DNA of 13,276 nt from contig JAHFQQ010000075.1 of the NCBI GenBank assembly GCA_023259235.1, positions 1 through 13,276 on the forward strand, given 5' to 3'. The notes under the pieces are model-generated. The model saw only the letters and a program-made list of their open reading frames with translations, ran no database searches and was not told where the DNA came from. The stretch is from Polaromonas sp. Its GTDB lineage: Bacteria > Pseudomonadota > Gammaproteobacteria > Burkholderiales > Burkholderiaceae_C. This document shows, in pieces, positions 6,922-13,276 of this stretch. The position numbers and the translations under genes were made by a program. The stretch's first letter is position 1. Each line of letters begins with the position of its first letter.

Positions 6922-8607
6922 ATGTCTGAATCTTTTGCCGACCTGTTCAACGAATCGCTGCAACGCTCCGAAATGCGTACCGGTGAAGTCATCACCGCCG
7001 AAGTCGTTCGTATCGACCACAATCACGTGGTCGTCAACGCCGGACTCAAATCCGAGGCTTATATTCCCCTCGAAGAATTCAAGAACGACCAGGGCGAACT
7101 CGAAGTGCAGGTCGGGGACTTTGTCTCCGTGGCCATCGACTCCGTCGAAAACGGCTACGGCGATACCATGCTCAGCCGCGACAAGGCCAAGCGCCTGGCG
7201 TCCTGGATGAGCCTGGAAAAAGCCCTGGAATCGGGTGAATTCGTCACCGGCCAGACCAGCGGCAAGGTCAAGGGCGGCCTGACCGTTCTGGTCAACGGCA
7301 TCCGCGCTTTCCTGCCCGGCTCGCTGATCGACACCCGCCCCGTCAAGGACTTGTCTCCGTACGAGAACAAGACCATGGAATTCAAGGTCATCAAGCTCGA
7401 CCGCAAGCGCAACAATGTGGTGCTCTCGCGCCGCGCCGTGGTTGAAGCCAGCATGGGCGAGGAACGCGCCAAGCTGATGGAAACCCTGAAAGAAGGCTCC
7501 GCCGTCAAGGGCGTCGTCAAGAACATCACCGAATACGGCGCGTTCGTTGATCTGGGCGGCATCGACGGCCTGCTGCACATCACCGACATGGCATGGCGCC
7601 GCGTGCGTCATCCGAGTGAAGTAGTCACTGCCGGCCAGGAAATCGTGGCCAAGATCCTGAAGTTCGATACCGAGAAAAACCGTGTATCGCTGGGTCTGAA
7701 GCAGATGGGAGACGACCCCTGGATGGGCGTGAACCGCCGCTACCCGCAAGGCACCCGCCTGTTCGGCAAGATCACCAACATTGCCGACTACGGCGCGTTT
7801 GTTGAACTCGAGCCCGGCATTGAGGGCCTGGTGCACGTTTCTGAAATGGACTGGACCAACAAGAACGTGGCCCCAAGCAAGCTCGTGGCACTCGGTGACG
7901 AAGTCGAAGTCATGGTCCTGGAGATCGATGAAGACAAGCGCCGCATCAGCCTGGGCATGAAGCAGTGCAAGGCCAACCCATGGCAGGAGTTTGCCGTGGA
8001 AACCAAGCGCGGCGACCGCGTCAAGGGCCCGATCAAGTCGATCACCGACTTCGGCGTCTTTGTTGGCCTGGCAGCCGGCATTGATGGCCTGGTACACCTG
8101 TCCGACCTGTCATGGAACGAGCCCGGCGAAGCCGCCGTTCGCAACTACAAGAAGGGCCAGGAAGTCGAAGCCATCGTGCTGGCGGTCGATGTGGACCGCG
8201 AGCGTATCTCGCTGGGCATCAAGCAGCTCGATTCCGACCCGTTCACCACTTTTGTCACCATCAACGACAAGGGCGCGAGTGTGACCGGCAAGGTCAAGAC
8301 CGTTGACGCCAAGGGCGCCGAGATCGATCTGGGCGACGACATCATCGGTTACCTGCGCGCCAGCGAAATCAGCCGCGACCGCGTTGAAGACGCGCGCAAC
8401 GTCCTGAAGGAAGGCGACGAAGTCTCCGCCGTTGTGGTGAACGTGGACCGCAAGACCCGCAACATCCAGCTGTCGGTCAAAGCCAAGGACAACGCCGACC
8501 AGCAGGAAGCCATGGCAACGCTCAGCCAGCAGTCGTCGCGCGAAAACGCAGGCACCACCAGCTTGGGCGCCCTGCTGCGCGCCAAGCTCGACAACAACGA
8601 GAAATGA
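6922..8607 (+). CDS. rpsA: 30S ribosomal protein S1
   Basis: S1 is the large RNA-binding protein of the 30S subunit that brings mRNA leaders to the ribosome and helps unfold them. The 561 residues fit the six-repeat proteobacterial form. The first two OB-fold repeats (about 18-86 and 104-171) are divergent and serve ribosome binding. Repeats 3 to 6 (about 192-260, 277-347, 364-434 and 451-520) carry the RNA-binding S1 signature, seen in segments such as ITEYGAFVDLGGIDGLLHI (202-220), IADYGAFVELEPGIEGLVHV (287-306) and ITDFGVFVGLAAGIDGLVHL (374-393). Codon use is strongly biased to C/G-ending codons, as expected for a highly expressed gene. A 169-nt structured leader and a promoter inside cmk precede it, and ihfB follows 72 nt downstream. 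S1 normally autoregulates; the leader hairpins may be the target. Confidence 0.98.
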   Translation: MSESFADLFNESLQRSEMRTGEVITAEVVRIDHNHVVVNAGLKSEAYIPLEEFKNDQGELEVQVGDFVSVAIDSVENGYGDTMLSRDKAKRLASWMSLEKALESGEFVTGQTSGKVKGGLTVLVNGIRAFLPGSLIDTRPVKDLSPYENKTMEFKVIKLDRKRNNVVLSRRAVVEASMGEERAKLMETLKEGSAVKGVVKNITEYGAFVDLGGIDGLLHITDMAWRRVRHPSEVVTAGQEIVAKILKFDTEKNRVSLGLKQMGDDPWMGVNRRYPQGTRLFGKITNIADYGAFVELEPGIEGLVHVSEMDWTNKNVAPSKLVALGDEVEVMVLEIDEDKRRISLGMKQCKANPWQEFAVETKRGDRVKGPIKSITDFGVFVGLAAGIDGLVHLSDLSWNEPGEAAVRNYKKGQEVEAIVLAVDVDRERISLGIKQLDSDPFTTFVTINDKGASVTGKVKTVDAKGAEIDLGDDIIGYLRASEISRDRVEDARNVLKEGDEVSAVVVNVDRKTRNIQLSVKAKDNADQQEAMATLSQQSSRENAGTTSLGALLRAKLDNNEK

Positions 8608-8613
8608 TGTTCT

Positions 8614-8646
8614 TGTGGGACAGACCACATGACGCGGCCATGCCGC
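8614..8646 (+). other. Two small hairpins in the rpsA-ihfB spacer
   Basis: TGTGG (8614-8618) pairs with CCACA (8625-8629) over a 6-nt loop. GCGGC (8634-8638) pairs with GCCGC (8642-8646) over a CAT loop. Neither is followed by a T-run, so they do not look like terminators. They could be mRNA processing or stability elements. The rest of the 72-nt spacer shows no clear promoter. Confidence 0.3.
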
Positions 8647-8679
8647 CCATGTGCTCCGTCCCCAACTGAACAGTCTGTA

Positions 8680-8994
8680 ATGACCCGAAGCGAACTTGTC
8701 GAAGAACTGGCAGCGCAATTTAGCCAGTTGACTCACCGCGACGCCGAATATGCCGTCAAGACCATTCTTGACGCCATGAGCGACGCGCTGGTGCGCGGCC
8801 ACCGGATCGAAATCAGGGGCTTTGGCAGTTTTTCCATCAGCCGGCGTCCGCCCCGCACAGGACGCAACCCCCGCTCTGGCCAGAGCGTGGACATCCCTGA
8901 AAAACGGGTGCCCCATTTCAAACCAGGCAAGGCGCTGCGCGAAGCGGTCGATGCACGAACCCGGGAACTGCTGGCCACAACGGATTGCAAGTAA
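8680..8994 (+). CDS. ihfB: Integration host factor subunit beta
   Basis: IhfB pairs with IhfA to form IHF, a nucleoid protein that bends DNA sharply at specific sites and takes part in transcription, replication and recombination. The 104-residue protein shows the HU/IHF fold: helical N-terminus MTRSELVEELAAQF, then the beta-arm segment GFGSFSISRRPPRTGRNPRSG (47-67, split by the usual PPRTGRNP turn). Pro64 in the arm is the residue that intercalates into DNA in the family. It ends with VPHFKPGKALREAV (77-90). An in-frame ATG at 8629 would add 17 residues unlike the family (two Cys, three Pro), so I take 8680. The Shine-Dalgarno is poor. rpsA-ihfB adjacency is widely conserved in proteobacteria. 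The beta rather than alpha subunit is supported by this adjacency and the SRRPPRTGRNP arm. Confidence 0.96.
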   Translation: MTRSELVEELAAQFSQLTHRDAEYAVKTILDAMSDALVRGHRIEIRGFGSFSISRRPPRTGRNPRSGQSVDIPEKRVPHFKPGKALREAVDARTRELLATTDCK

Positions 8995-9024
8995 GGTATT
9001 CCGGTTTCCCCATGATGGGCTGGC

Positions 9025-9030
9025 TACAAT
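9025..9030 (+). promoter_or_regulatory. Possible -10 element upstream of lapA
   Basis: TACAAT (9025-9030) occurs within GGCTACAAT, the same nonamer as the -10 region inside cmk. It lies 25 nt before the lapA GTG. No good -35 hexamer sits 16-18 bp upstream, so this is a weak call. It could give the LPS gene group independent transcription. Confidence 0.3.
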
Positions 9031-9042
9031 CGCCAAGCCACC

Positions 9043-9048
9043 AGGAGG
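9043..9048 (+). promoter_or_regulatory. Strong Shine-Dalgarno that sets the lapA start
   Basis: AGGAGG (9043-9048) is the full anti-16S complement. It lies 7 nt before a GTG at 9056, which fixes the non-ATG start of lapA. Confidence 0.85.
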
Positions 9049-9055
9049 ATTGCAA

Positions 9056-9352
9056 GTGAAATACCTGATGTGGCTGCTCAAGGCAGCCATTTTTTTTACC
9101 CTGTTTGCCTTTGCGCTGAATAACCAGCAGACAGTTGCCGTGCATTTCTTTTTTGGCACCTTGTGGCAGGCGCCTCTGGTGCTGGTTGTTCTGATCGTCT
9201 TTGCCTGCGGACTGGCACTGGGGATTTTTGTCATGATGCCGCGCTGGTGGAAAAAGCGCAGGGCAGCGCAACCGCACGCTTCGGAGTTTTCGCCCATCCT
9301 GACTTCAACACGCCAGACTGACAACGCCACCGCGTCTCGCCATGGACTTTGA
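9056..9352 (+). CDS. lapA: LapA family inner membrane protein (LPS assembly protein A)
   Basis: This is a 98-residue small membrane protein with a GTG start, chosen because a perfect AGGAGG lies 7 nt upstream and the protein then begins at the first membrane helix. Upstream in-frame codons encode no family sequence. Two hydrophobic helices (about 5-22 and 38-62) flank a short loop with the NNQQTVAVHFFFGTL segment typical of LapA/DUF1049 proteins. A basic motif (PRWWKKRR) and a polar tail follow on the cytoplasmic side. In E. coli, LapA works with LapB in the complex that tunes LPS synthesis with FtsH and LpxC. The stop overlaps the lapB start by 11 nt, so the pair is translationally coupled. 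The spacer from ihfB is 61 nt and holds a possible -10 box. Confidence 0.88.
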   Translation: MKYLMWLLKAAIFFTLFAFALNNQQTVAVHFFFGTLWQAPLVLVVLIVFACGLALGIFVMMPRWWKKRRAAQPHASEFSPILTSTRQTDNATASRHGL

Positions 9353-10487
9353 TTTCACCTGGGTTTTGCTCGGGTTTCCGATTGCATTCACGCTGGGCTG
9401 GCTGGCCTCAAGGCTTGATCTCAGACAACTGCGCATCGAGAACCGTCAGGCACCAAAAGCGTATTTCAAGGGCCTGAACTTTCTGCTCAACGAGCAGCAG
9501 GACCAGGCCATTGATGCCTTCATCGAAGCCGTGCAGAACGACCCCGACACCTCCGAGCTGCACTTTGCGCTTGGCAACCTGTTTCGCCGACGCGGCGAGT
9601 ACGAGCGCGCCGTCAGGGTGCATGAGCATCTGATGCAGCGCGGCGACCTGACGCAACCGGAACGCGACCGGGCGCAGCATGCCCTGGCGCTCGATTTCCT
9701 CAAGGCAGGCCTGCTTGACCGCGCCGAAACTGCACTGCGCAAACTCGAAAATACTCCGTTTGAAGAAGAAGCCCGGCTTGCACTGCTCTCCATTTATGAA
9801 CGTTCCCGCGACTGGGCCAATGCCACGGATATCGCAGCCCGGCTTGGCAATTCCAGCCACGGCAGTTTCAGCACCCGGCAGGCGCATTACCTGTGCGAGC
9901 AAGCCAGCACGGCGGCGGCGGCTGGCGATACCGGCAAGGCGCTCCATGCCCTGCTTGACGCAGTGGCCATGGCACCCACTTCGGCCCGTCCGCTGCTTGA
10001 CCTGGCCAAGCTGCAAAGCCAGTTGGGTCAATCCCAGCAAGCCCTGCAAACCCTGCTCAAGCTGGAAAAAACTGCGCCGCAGGGCTTGCCGCTGGCCGCC
10101 AGCCTGCTCGCCAACCTCGCCCAAAGCAGCGGCCAGCAGCCAGCCGCATTGGCGATTCTGAAGGCCTGCTACACGCAAGTACCCTCCATCGACGTGATTG
10201 AAGCCATCGTTAAACTCGAAAATGACCCGGCCTCGGCCCAGCAATGGTACCTGCATCACCTCGAGCGCCAGCCCTCCCTCGTGGCAGCCGACAAATGGTT
10301 TGCCAGTGAAAAATTCGAAAATGAAAACTGCCATGCACTGGTGCAGCGTGCGCTTGACCAAGCTGCCAAGCCGCTGATGCGCTATCGCTGCGCGGCCTGC
10401 GGATTTGAGACAACCCAGCATTTCTGGCACTGCCCCGGCTGCCAGGCCTGGGATAGCTACCCGGCGCGACGGATTGAAGAACTCTGA
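9342..10487 (+). CDS. lapB: LPS assembly protein B (TPR and rubredoxin-like)
   Basis: LapB (YciM) is an inner-membrane-anchored protein that promotes FtsH degradation of LpxC and so limits LPS synthesis. The 381 residues fit the family. One N-terminal transmembrane helix (about 5-24, FTWVLLGFPIAFTLGWLAS) is followed by a cytoplasmic array of TPR-type helical repeats (about 38-330), for example KAYFKGLNFLLNEQQDQAI and HFALGNLFRRRGEYERAV. The C-terminal rubredoxin-like knuckle has CxxC pairs at 350/353 and 364/367 (YRCAACGF and HCPGCQAW), needed for contact with the TPR body in E. coli LapB. It starts inside lapA and ends 4 nt before hldA. That arrangement with two heptose genes places LPS quantity control and inner-core synthesis on one probable transcript. 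Confidence 0.95.
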   Translation: MDFDFTWVLLGFPIAFTLGWLASRLDLRQLRIENRQAPKAYFKGLNFLLNEQQDQAIDAFIEAVQNDPDTSELHFALGNLFRRRGEYERAVRVHEHLMQRGDLTQPERDRAQHALALDFLKAGLLDRAETALRKLENTPFEEEARLALLSIYERSRDWANATDIAARLGNSSHGSFSTRQAHYLCEQASTAAAAGDTGKALHALLDAVAMAPTSARPLLDLAKLQSQLGQSQQALQTLLKLEKTAPQGLPLAASLLANLAQSSGQQPAALAILKACYTQVPSIDVIEAIVKLENDPASAQQWYLHHLERQPSLVAADKWFASEKFENENCHALVQRALDQAAKPLMRYRCAACGFETTQHFWHCPGCQAWDSYPARRIEEL

Positions 10488-10491
10488 CGAG

Positions 10492-11433
10492 ATGACCCCG
10501 CAACCAACCCCAGAAAAACTATCCCTGGCCCGCGTTCTGGTGGTGGGCGACAGCATGCTGGACCGCTACTGGTATGGTGCGGTAGACCGCATCTCGCCCG
10601 AAGCGCCGGTCCCGGTGGTTCGCGTCACGCGCACCGAAGAGCGCATGGGTGCTGCGGCCAATGTCGCCGGCAACATCGTGGCACTCGGCGCCAGGGCTTC
10701 CCTGCTGAGCGTGATGGGTGACGATGAGGCCAGCCACCGGCTGCAGGCGCTGGTGGCCCAAACCGGCATCACACCCCACTTTGGCCGCGATGCGAATCTG
10801 AAAACCACTGTCAAGCTGCGCGTCATCGGGCGCCAGCAGCAGTTGCTGCGCCTTGATTTCGAAAACACCCCTGAAAACGAAGTACTGGCCTCACAGTCCG
10901 CCACCTTTGAAAAACTGTACCCGCAACATGACGCGGTGCTGTTTTCCGACTACGGAAAAGGCGGCCTGGCGCACATCGTGCTGATGATTGCCATGGCGCG
11001 CGCCGCCGAAAAGGTGGTGCTGGTCGATCCGAAAGGATCGGACTATGCACGTTACAGGAATGCCAGCGTCATCACCCCCAACCGCAGCGAACTCGAGCAC
11101 GTGGTTGGCCCCTGGAGCGATGACGCTGAGCTGCGCATCAAAGCCCACAATCTTCGCAGCGCCCTTGGAGTGCAAGCCGTGCTGCTGACGCGCAGCGAAG
11201 AAGGCATGACGCTGTTTGACGCCCAGGGCGAACTGCACGTGCCCGCGGTGACGCGTGAGGTATTCGACGTCACGGGCGCTGGCGATACCGTGATTGCCAC
11301 GCTTGCCGCGATGACAGCCGCTGGCATGAGCCTGCGCGAGGCGGTGCCCGTTGCCAACCGCGCAGGCGGCATCGTGGTCGGAAAGTTCGGAACCGCCAGC
11401 GTCACTTACAGCGAGCTTTTCGCTGCAAAATAA
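10492..11433 (+). CDS. hldA: D-glycero-beta-D-manno-heptose-7-phosphate kinase
   Basis: HldA phosphorylates heptose 7-phosphate at C1 to the 1,7-bisphosphate in ADP-heptose synthesis for the LPS inner core. The 313-residue protein is a PfkB/ribokinase-family kinase. Visible parts are the N-terminal VLVVGDSMLDRYWYG (15-29), RISPEAPVPVV (33-43), the GAAANVAGN substrate loop (53-61), DPKGSDYARY (179-188), TPNRSE (195-200), and the C-terminal DVTGAGD anion-hole motif (259-265) with catalytic Asp265. In E. coli the kinase is fused to an adenylyltransferase (HldE, about 477 residues). Here only the kinase half is present, so a separate HldC should be encoded outside this window. I chose the ATG at 10492, 4 nt after lapB, over an in-frame ATG at 10405 that lies deep in lapB and adds non-family sequence. 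Confidence 0.95.
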   Translation: MTPQPTPEKLSLARVLVVGDSMLDRYWYGAVDRISPEAPVPVVRVTRTEERMGAAANVAGNIVALGARASLLSVMGDDEASHRLQALVAQTGITPHFGRDANLKTTVKLRVIGRQQQLLRLDFENTPENEVLASQSATFEKLYPQHDAVLFSDYGKGGLAHIVLMIAMARAAEKVVLVDPKGSDYARYRNASVITPNRSELEHVVGPWSDDAELRIKAHNLRSALGVQAVLLTRSEEGMTLFDAQGELHVPAVTREVFDVTGAGDTVIATLAAMTAAGMSLREAVPVANRAGGIVVGKFGTASVTYSELFAAK

Positions 11434-11467
11434 CGCCTTCAGCGCATCACAACCCCAGGAACTCCGC

Positions 11468-12487
11468 ATGAAAATCGTGGTCACCGGCGCCGCCGGCTTC
11501 ATTGGCAGCAACCTGGTCAAGGGACTCAATGCCCGCGGCATTGACGACATCATTGCGGTCGACGACCTCACCAGCGGCGACAAATTCTGCAACCTGGCCG
11601 ACCTGCAAATAGCCGACTACGTAGACGTCGATGACTTCTACGATCTGTTTGCCGAAGGCGCGTTCGGCCAGGTCGAGGCGGTATTCCACGAAGGCGCCTG
11701 CAGTGACACCATGGAGCCCGACGGCAAGTACATGATGGACAACAACTACACCCTTTCGTGTGAATTGTTTCATGCCTGCCAGGACCAGGGCACCCGCCTG
11801 CTTTACGCTTCATCGGCAGCCACCTACGGCGGCTCCAGCACTTTCAGCGAATCACCGGCATTTGAACGCCCTCTCAATGTCTACGGCTACTCCAAGCTGC
11901 TGTTTGACCAGCGCATGCGGCGCGAGCTTGGCACGCAATTTGAAAATGCCGCCACCCAGGTCGCCGGCTTCAGGTATTTCAACGTTTACGGCCCGCGCGA
12001 GCAACACAAGGGCCGCATGGCCAGCGTGGCATTTCACCAGTTCAACCAGTTCCAGGCCGAAGGCAAGGTCAAGCTGTTTGGCGAATACGGCGGCTACAAC
12101 GCCGGTGGCCAGATGCGCGACTTCGTCTTCATCGACGATGTGGTGGCGGTAAACCTCTGGTTTCTGGATCACCCTGAAACGTCCGGCATCTTCAACCTCG
12201 GCACTGGCAAGGCGCAGCCTTTCAACGACGTGGCGCTGGCTGTCGTCAACGCATTGCGCAGGCAGCCTGACGACGGCATGCTGACACTGGAAGAGGCCGT
12301 GCATGGCTGCCTGATTGAATACATTGATTTTCCCGCTGCCCTGGTCGGCAAATACCAGAGCTACACCCAGGCCGACCTGACGGCCCTGCGCGCGGCCGGC
12401 TGCCAGCAGGTATTTGCCGATGTACAGACCGGCATCGTGGCTTACATGAAATGGCTGAGTGCCGCCCGGAATCAGGTGAGAAACTAG
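11468..12487 (+). CDS. hldD: ADP-L-glycero-D-manno-heptose-6-epimerase
   Basis: HldD (RfaD) epimerises ADP-D,D-heptose to ADP-L,D-heptose, the donor for the LPS inner core. The 339 residues are an extended short-chain dehydrogenase. The NADP-binding TGAAGFIGSN motif is at 6-15, HEGACSDT follows at 74-81, SSAATYGG (115-122) carries Ser116, and YGYSK (139-143) gives the YxxxK catalytic pair Tyr139/Lys143. FRYFNVYGPRE (about 168-178) is the substrate-side motif of the family. I take the ATG at 11468 because it starts at the Rossmann strand and has AGGA (11457-11460) 7 nt upstream; an in-frame ATG at 11351 lies inside hldA. It follows hldA by 34 nt and supplies a later step of the same pathway. 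Its TAG stop begins a small hairpin in the next leader. Confidence 0.97.
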   Translation: MKIVVTGAAGFIGSNLVKGLNARGIDDIIAVDDLTSGDKFCNLADLQIADYVDVDDFYDLFAEGAFGQVEAVFHEGACSDTMEPDGKYMMDNNYTLSCELFHACQDQGTRLLYASSAATYGGSSTFSESPAFERPLNVYGYSKLLFDQRMRRELGTQFENAATQVAGFRYFNVYGPREQHKGRMASVAFHQFNQFQAEGKVKLFGEYGGYNAGGQMRDFVFIDDVVAVNLWFLDHPETSGIFNLGTGKAQPFNDVALAVVNALRRQPDDGMLTLEEAVHGCLIEYIDFPAALVGKYQSYTQADLTALRAAGCQQVFADVQTGIVAYMKWLSAARNQVRN

Positions 12488-12496
12488 GGTTTCCCC

Positions 12497-12502
12497 TAAA
12501 AT
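12497..12502 (+). promoter_or_regulatory. Possible -10 box of the HhH gene
   Basis: TAAAAT (12497-12502) lies just after the hldD stop. A start site about 7 nt downstream would fall at the first base of the first leader hairpin (12509). No good -35 is visible 16-18 bp upstream, so the call is tentative. Confidence 0.35.
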
Positions 12503-12508
12503 GGCGGA

Positions 12509-12568
12509 CCCGGTCAACTTACCGGGACCCGAGCCGTTACTATGAACGGCATCCTTATTCGCAAGGAT
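12509..12568 (+). promoter_or_regulatory. Three tandem hairpins of equal geometry in the HhH gene leader
   Basis: Stem 1 is CCCGGT (12509-12514) with ACCGGG (12521-12526). Stem 2 is GCCGTT (12533-12538) with AACGGC (12545-12550). Stem 3 is ATCCTT (12551-12556) with AAGGAT (12563-12568), extendable by a C-G pair (12550/12569) at the cost of stem 2. Each is a perfect 6-bp stem with a 6-nt loop. Stems 1 and 2 are 6 nt apart, and stems 2 and 3 abut. No T-run follows, so these are not terminators. The block ends 30 nt before the Shine-Dalgarno. I recognise no known riboswitch; it may be a structured leader RNA. Confidence 0.55.
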
Positions 12569-12598
12569 GGCTCATTCCTTTTACTCAATCCAATATCC

Positions 12599-12604
12599 GA
12601 GGAG
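12599..12604 (+). promoter_or_regulatory. Ribosome-binding site that sets the HhH protein start
   Basis: GAGGAG (12599-12604) is 7 nt before the ATG at 12612, across a T-rich spacer. It supports 12612 over an in-frame ATG at 12567 that lies inside hairpin 3. Confidence 0.8.
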
Positions 12605-12611
12605 TTTTTTC

Positions 12612-13169
12612 ATGTTCAAGAAATTGCTGGCTTTTTTCGCCGCCATGTACGTGGCAATGTCTTTTGCCGCCGTTGATGTCAACAAGGCTAGCGCAGCCGA
12701 TCTGGATGGCCTCAAAGGCATCGGCCCCGCAATCTCGGGCAAGATCATCGAAGAACGAAAAAAGGGCGACTTCAAGGACTGGAACGACTTCATTGACCGT
12801 GTCAAGGGCGTTGGTCAAAACAACGCGGCCAAGTTCTCCGCGGAAGGCCTGACGGTCGGTGGCGCTGCCTTCAAGGGGGCCGCCGCTGGCCCGGCCGCAG
12901 CCAGTAAAAAGGACAACAAACCAGCCGCAGCTGCAAAAGCCAACGAGAAGCAAACAGATGCCAAGCCAGCCGCTGCCGTAGCGGCTGCACCGGTTGCCGC
13001 AGCCGAGAAAAAAGATCCCAAGGCCGAAGCAAAAGCCAAAGCGGATGAGGCCAAAGCTAAAAAAGCAGCCGACAAGAAAGCAAAAGCGGACGAAAAGAAG
13101 AAAGCGGCCGAGGAAGCCAAGGCCAAGGCTGGTACGGCAAAATCAGCCGCCAGCGCCGCCAAGAAATAA
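12612..13169 (+). CDS. Secreted ComEA-like helix-hairpin-helix protein with Lys/Ala-rich tail
   Basis: This 185-residue protein has three parts. A signal peptide (MFKK, then a hydrophobic run ending MSFAA at about 19-20) predicts export. Residues 21-80 are a ComEA-type tandem helix-hairpin-helix domain: VDVNKASAADLDGLKGIG, then AISGKIIEERKKGDF, and a second hairpin RVKGVGQNNAAKF (63-75). Such domains bind DNA without sequence specificity. Residues about 83-185 are low complexity, almost only Ala, Lys, Glu and Asp with some Pro, and contain degenerate repeats such as AKADE (142-146 and again 157-161); this resembles histone-H1-like bacterial tails. ComEA proteins bind incoming DNA in the periplasm during transformation, so a role in DNA uptake or periplasmic DNA binding is plausible but inferred. 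A structured leader precedes it and an intrinsic terminator follows. Confidence 0.85.
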   Translation: MFKKLLAFFAAMYVAMSFAAVDVNKASAADLDGLKGIGPAISGKIIEERKKGDFKDWNDFIDRVKGVGQNNAAKFSAEGLTVGGAAFKGAAAGPAAASKKDNKPAAAAKANEKQTDAKPAAAVAAAPVAAAEKKDPKAEAKAKADEAKAKKAADKKAKADEKKKAAEEAKAKAGTAKSAASAAKK

Positions 13170-13186
13170 TCCGCGCCTTCATTCCC

Positions 13187-13214
13187 AAGAACCCGCCTTT
13201 CCGGCGGGTTCTTT
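13187..13214 (+). terminator. Intrinsic terminator after the HhH gene
   Basis: AAGAACCCGCC (13187-13197) pairs perfectly with GGCGGGTTCTT (13203-13213) around a 5-nt TTTCC loop: an 11-bp stem ending in Ts. It lies 17 nt after the stop and is the only convincing intrinsic terminator in the window. Confidence 0.92.
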
Positions 13215-13276
13215 GTAGGTGTTTCTGGCGTCAGCCCTTATGTATAAAGCCGCTCAAGCTATCAGATAAGGAGCAT
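13215..13276 (+). other. Start of the next intergenic region, possible RBS at the edge
   Basis: These 62 nt after the terminator contain no gene. TAAGGAG at 13267-13273 is a good Shine-Dalgarno sequence, so a plus-strand gene probably starts just beyond the window. A TATAAA-like string lies at about 13243-13248, but I see no matching -35. Confidence 0.3.

Noticed and set aside
8634..8646. GCGGC-CAT-GCCGC as a terminator after rpsA
   Set aside because: The stem is short and no T-run follows.
8629..8679. Longer ihfB start
   Set aside because: The extra 17 residues are unlike IHF beta, whose conserved N-terminus MTRSELV starts at 8680.
6865..9330. Long minus-strand open frames opposite rpsA, ihfB and lapA (6865-8097 and 8110-9330)
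   Set aside because: They mirror the biased codons of genuine plus-strand genes, have no recognisable family sequence and no plausible ribosome-binding site. rpsA, ihfB and lapA are certain on the plus strand.
9408..10556. 382-codon minus-strand frame opposite lapB
   Set aside because: It is a shadow of lapB codon bias; the lapB TPR and CxxC motifs are clear on the plus strand.
12542..12676. 44-codon plus-strand frame starting in the loop of leader hairpin 2 and overlapping the HhH gene start
   Set aside because: It lacks a Shine-Dalgarno, runs out of frame into the signal peptide region and resembles no family. It could be a leader peptide, but there is no positive evidence.

Overview
The window looks like a core chromosomal segment of a betaproteobacterium in the Burkholderiales. 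It is most likely Comamonadaceae, near Polaromonas, Rhodoferax or Acidovorax. The basis is recognisable protein families, moderately GC-rich codon use, the fused aroA-cmk gene, and the order gyrA / serC-pheA-tyrA-aroA-cmk-rpsA-ihfB / lapA-lapB-hldA-hldD. The taxon is inferred from gene content and order, not from a database search. All twelve genes are on the plus strand. I see no tRNA, rRNA, IS element, prophage or CRISPR array.

Region 1 (1-2709) holds the 3' part of gyrA, a secreted DUF2059 protein and serC, joined by two ATGA stop/start overlaps. Region 2 (2711-6752) is the aromatic amino acid block: pheA (chorismate mutase/prephenate dehydratase), tyrA (prephenate dehydrogenase) and one ORF fusing EPSP synthase (aroA) to cytidylate kinase (cmk). 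The 60-nt gap between pheA and tyrA contains a 22-codon frame that bridges the two genes. No hisC-type aminotransferase lies there, although relatives often have one.

Region 3 (6753-8994) is rpsA (ribosomal protein S1, six S1 repeats) and ihfB (IHF beta). A good sigma70-like promoter lies inside the cmk 3' end, and the rpsA leader can adopt mutually exclusive hairpins. Region 4 (9056-12487) is an envelope/LPS group: lapA and lapB (control of LpxC and LPS assembly), then hldA and hldD (two steps of ADP-heptose synthesis for the LPS inner core). Region 5 (12488-13214) is a secreted ComEA-like helix-hairpin-helix protein with a long Lys/Ala-rich histone-H1-like tail. Its leader contains three consecutive hairpins of identical geometry (6-bp stem, 6-nt loop), and a perfect intrinsic terminator closes it. 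The last 62 nt probably lead into another gene.

The genes are ordinary housekeeping functions, and I do not see a new defence or mobile system. The observations most worth a second look are regulatory: the triple-hairpin leader of the HhH gene, the switch-like rpsA leader, the promoter buried in cmk and the bridging mini-ORF before tyrA. No gene-free stretch exceeds 300 nt; the longest is 169 nt, before rpsA.
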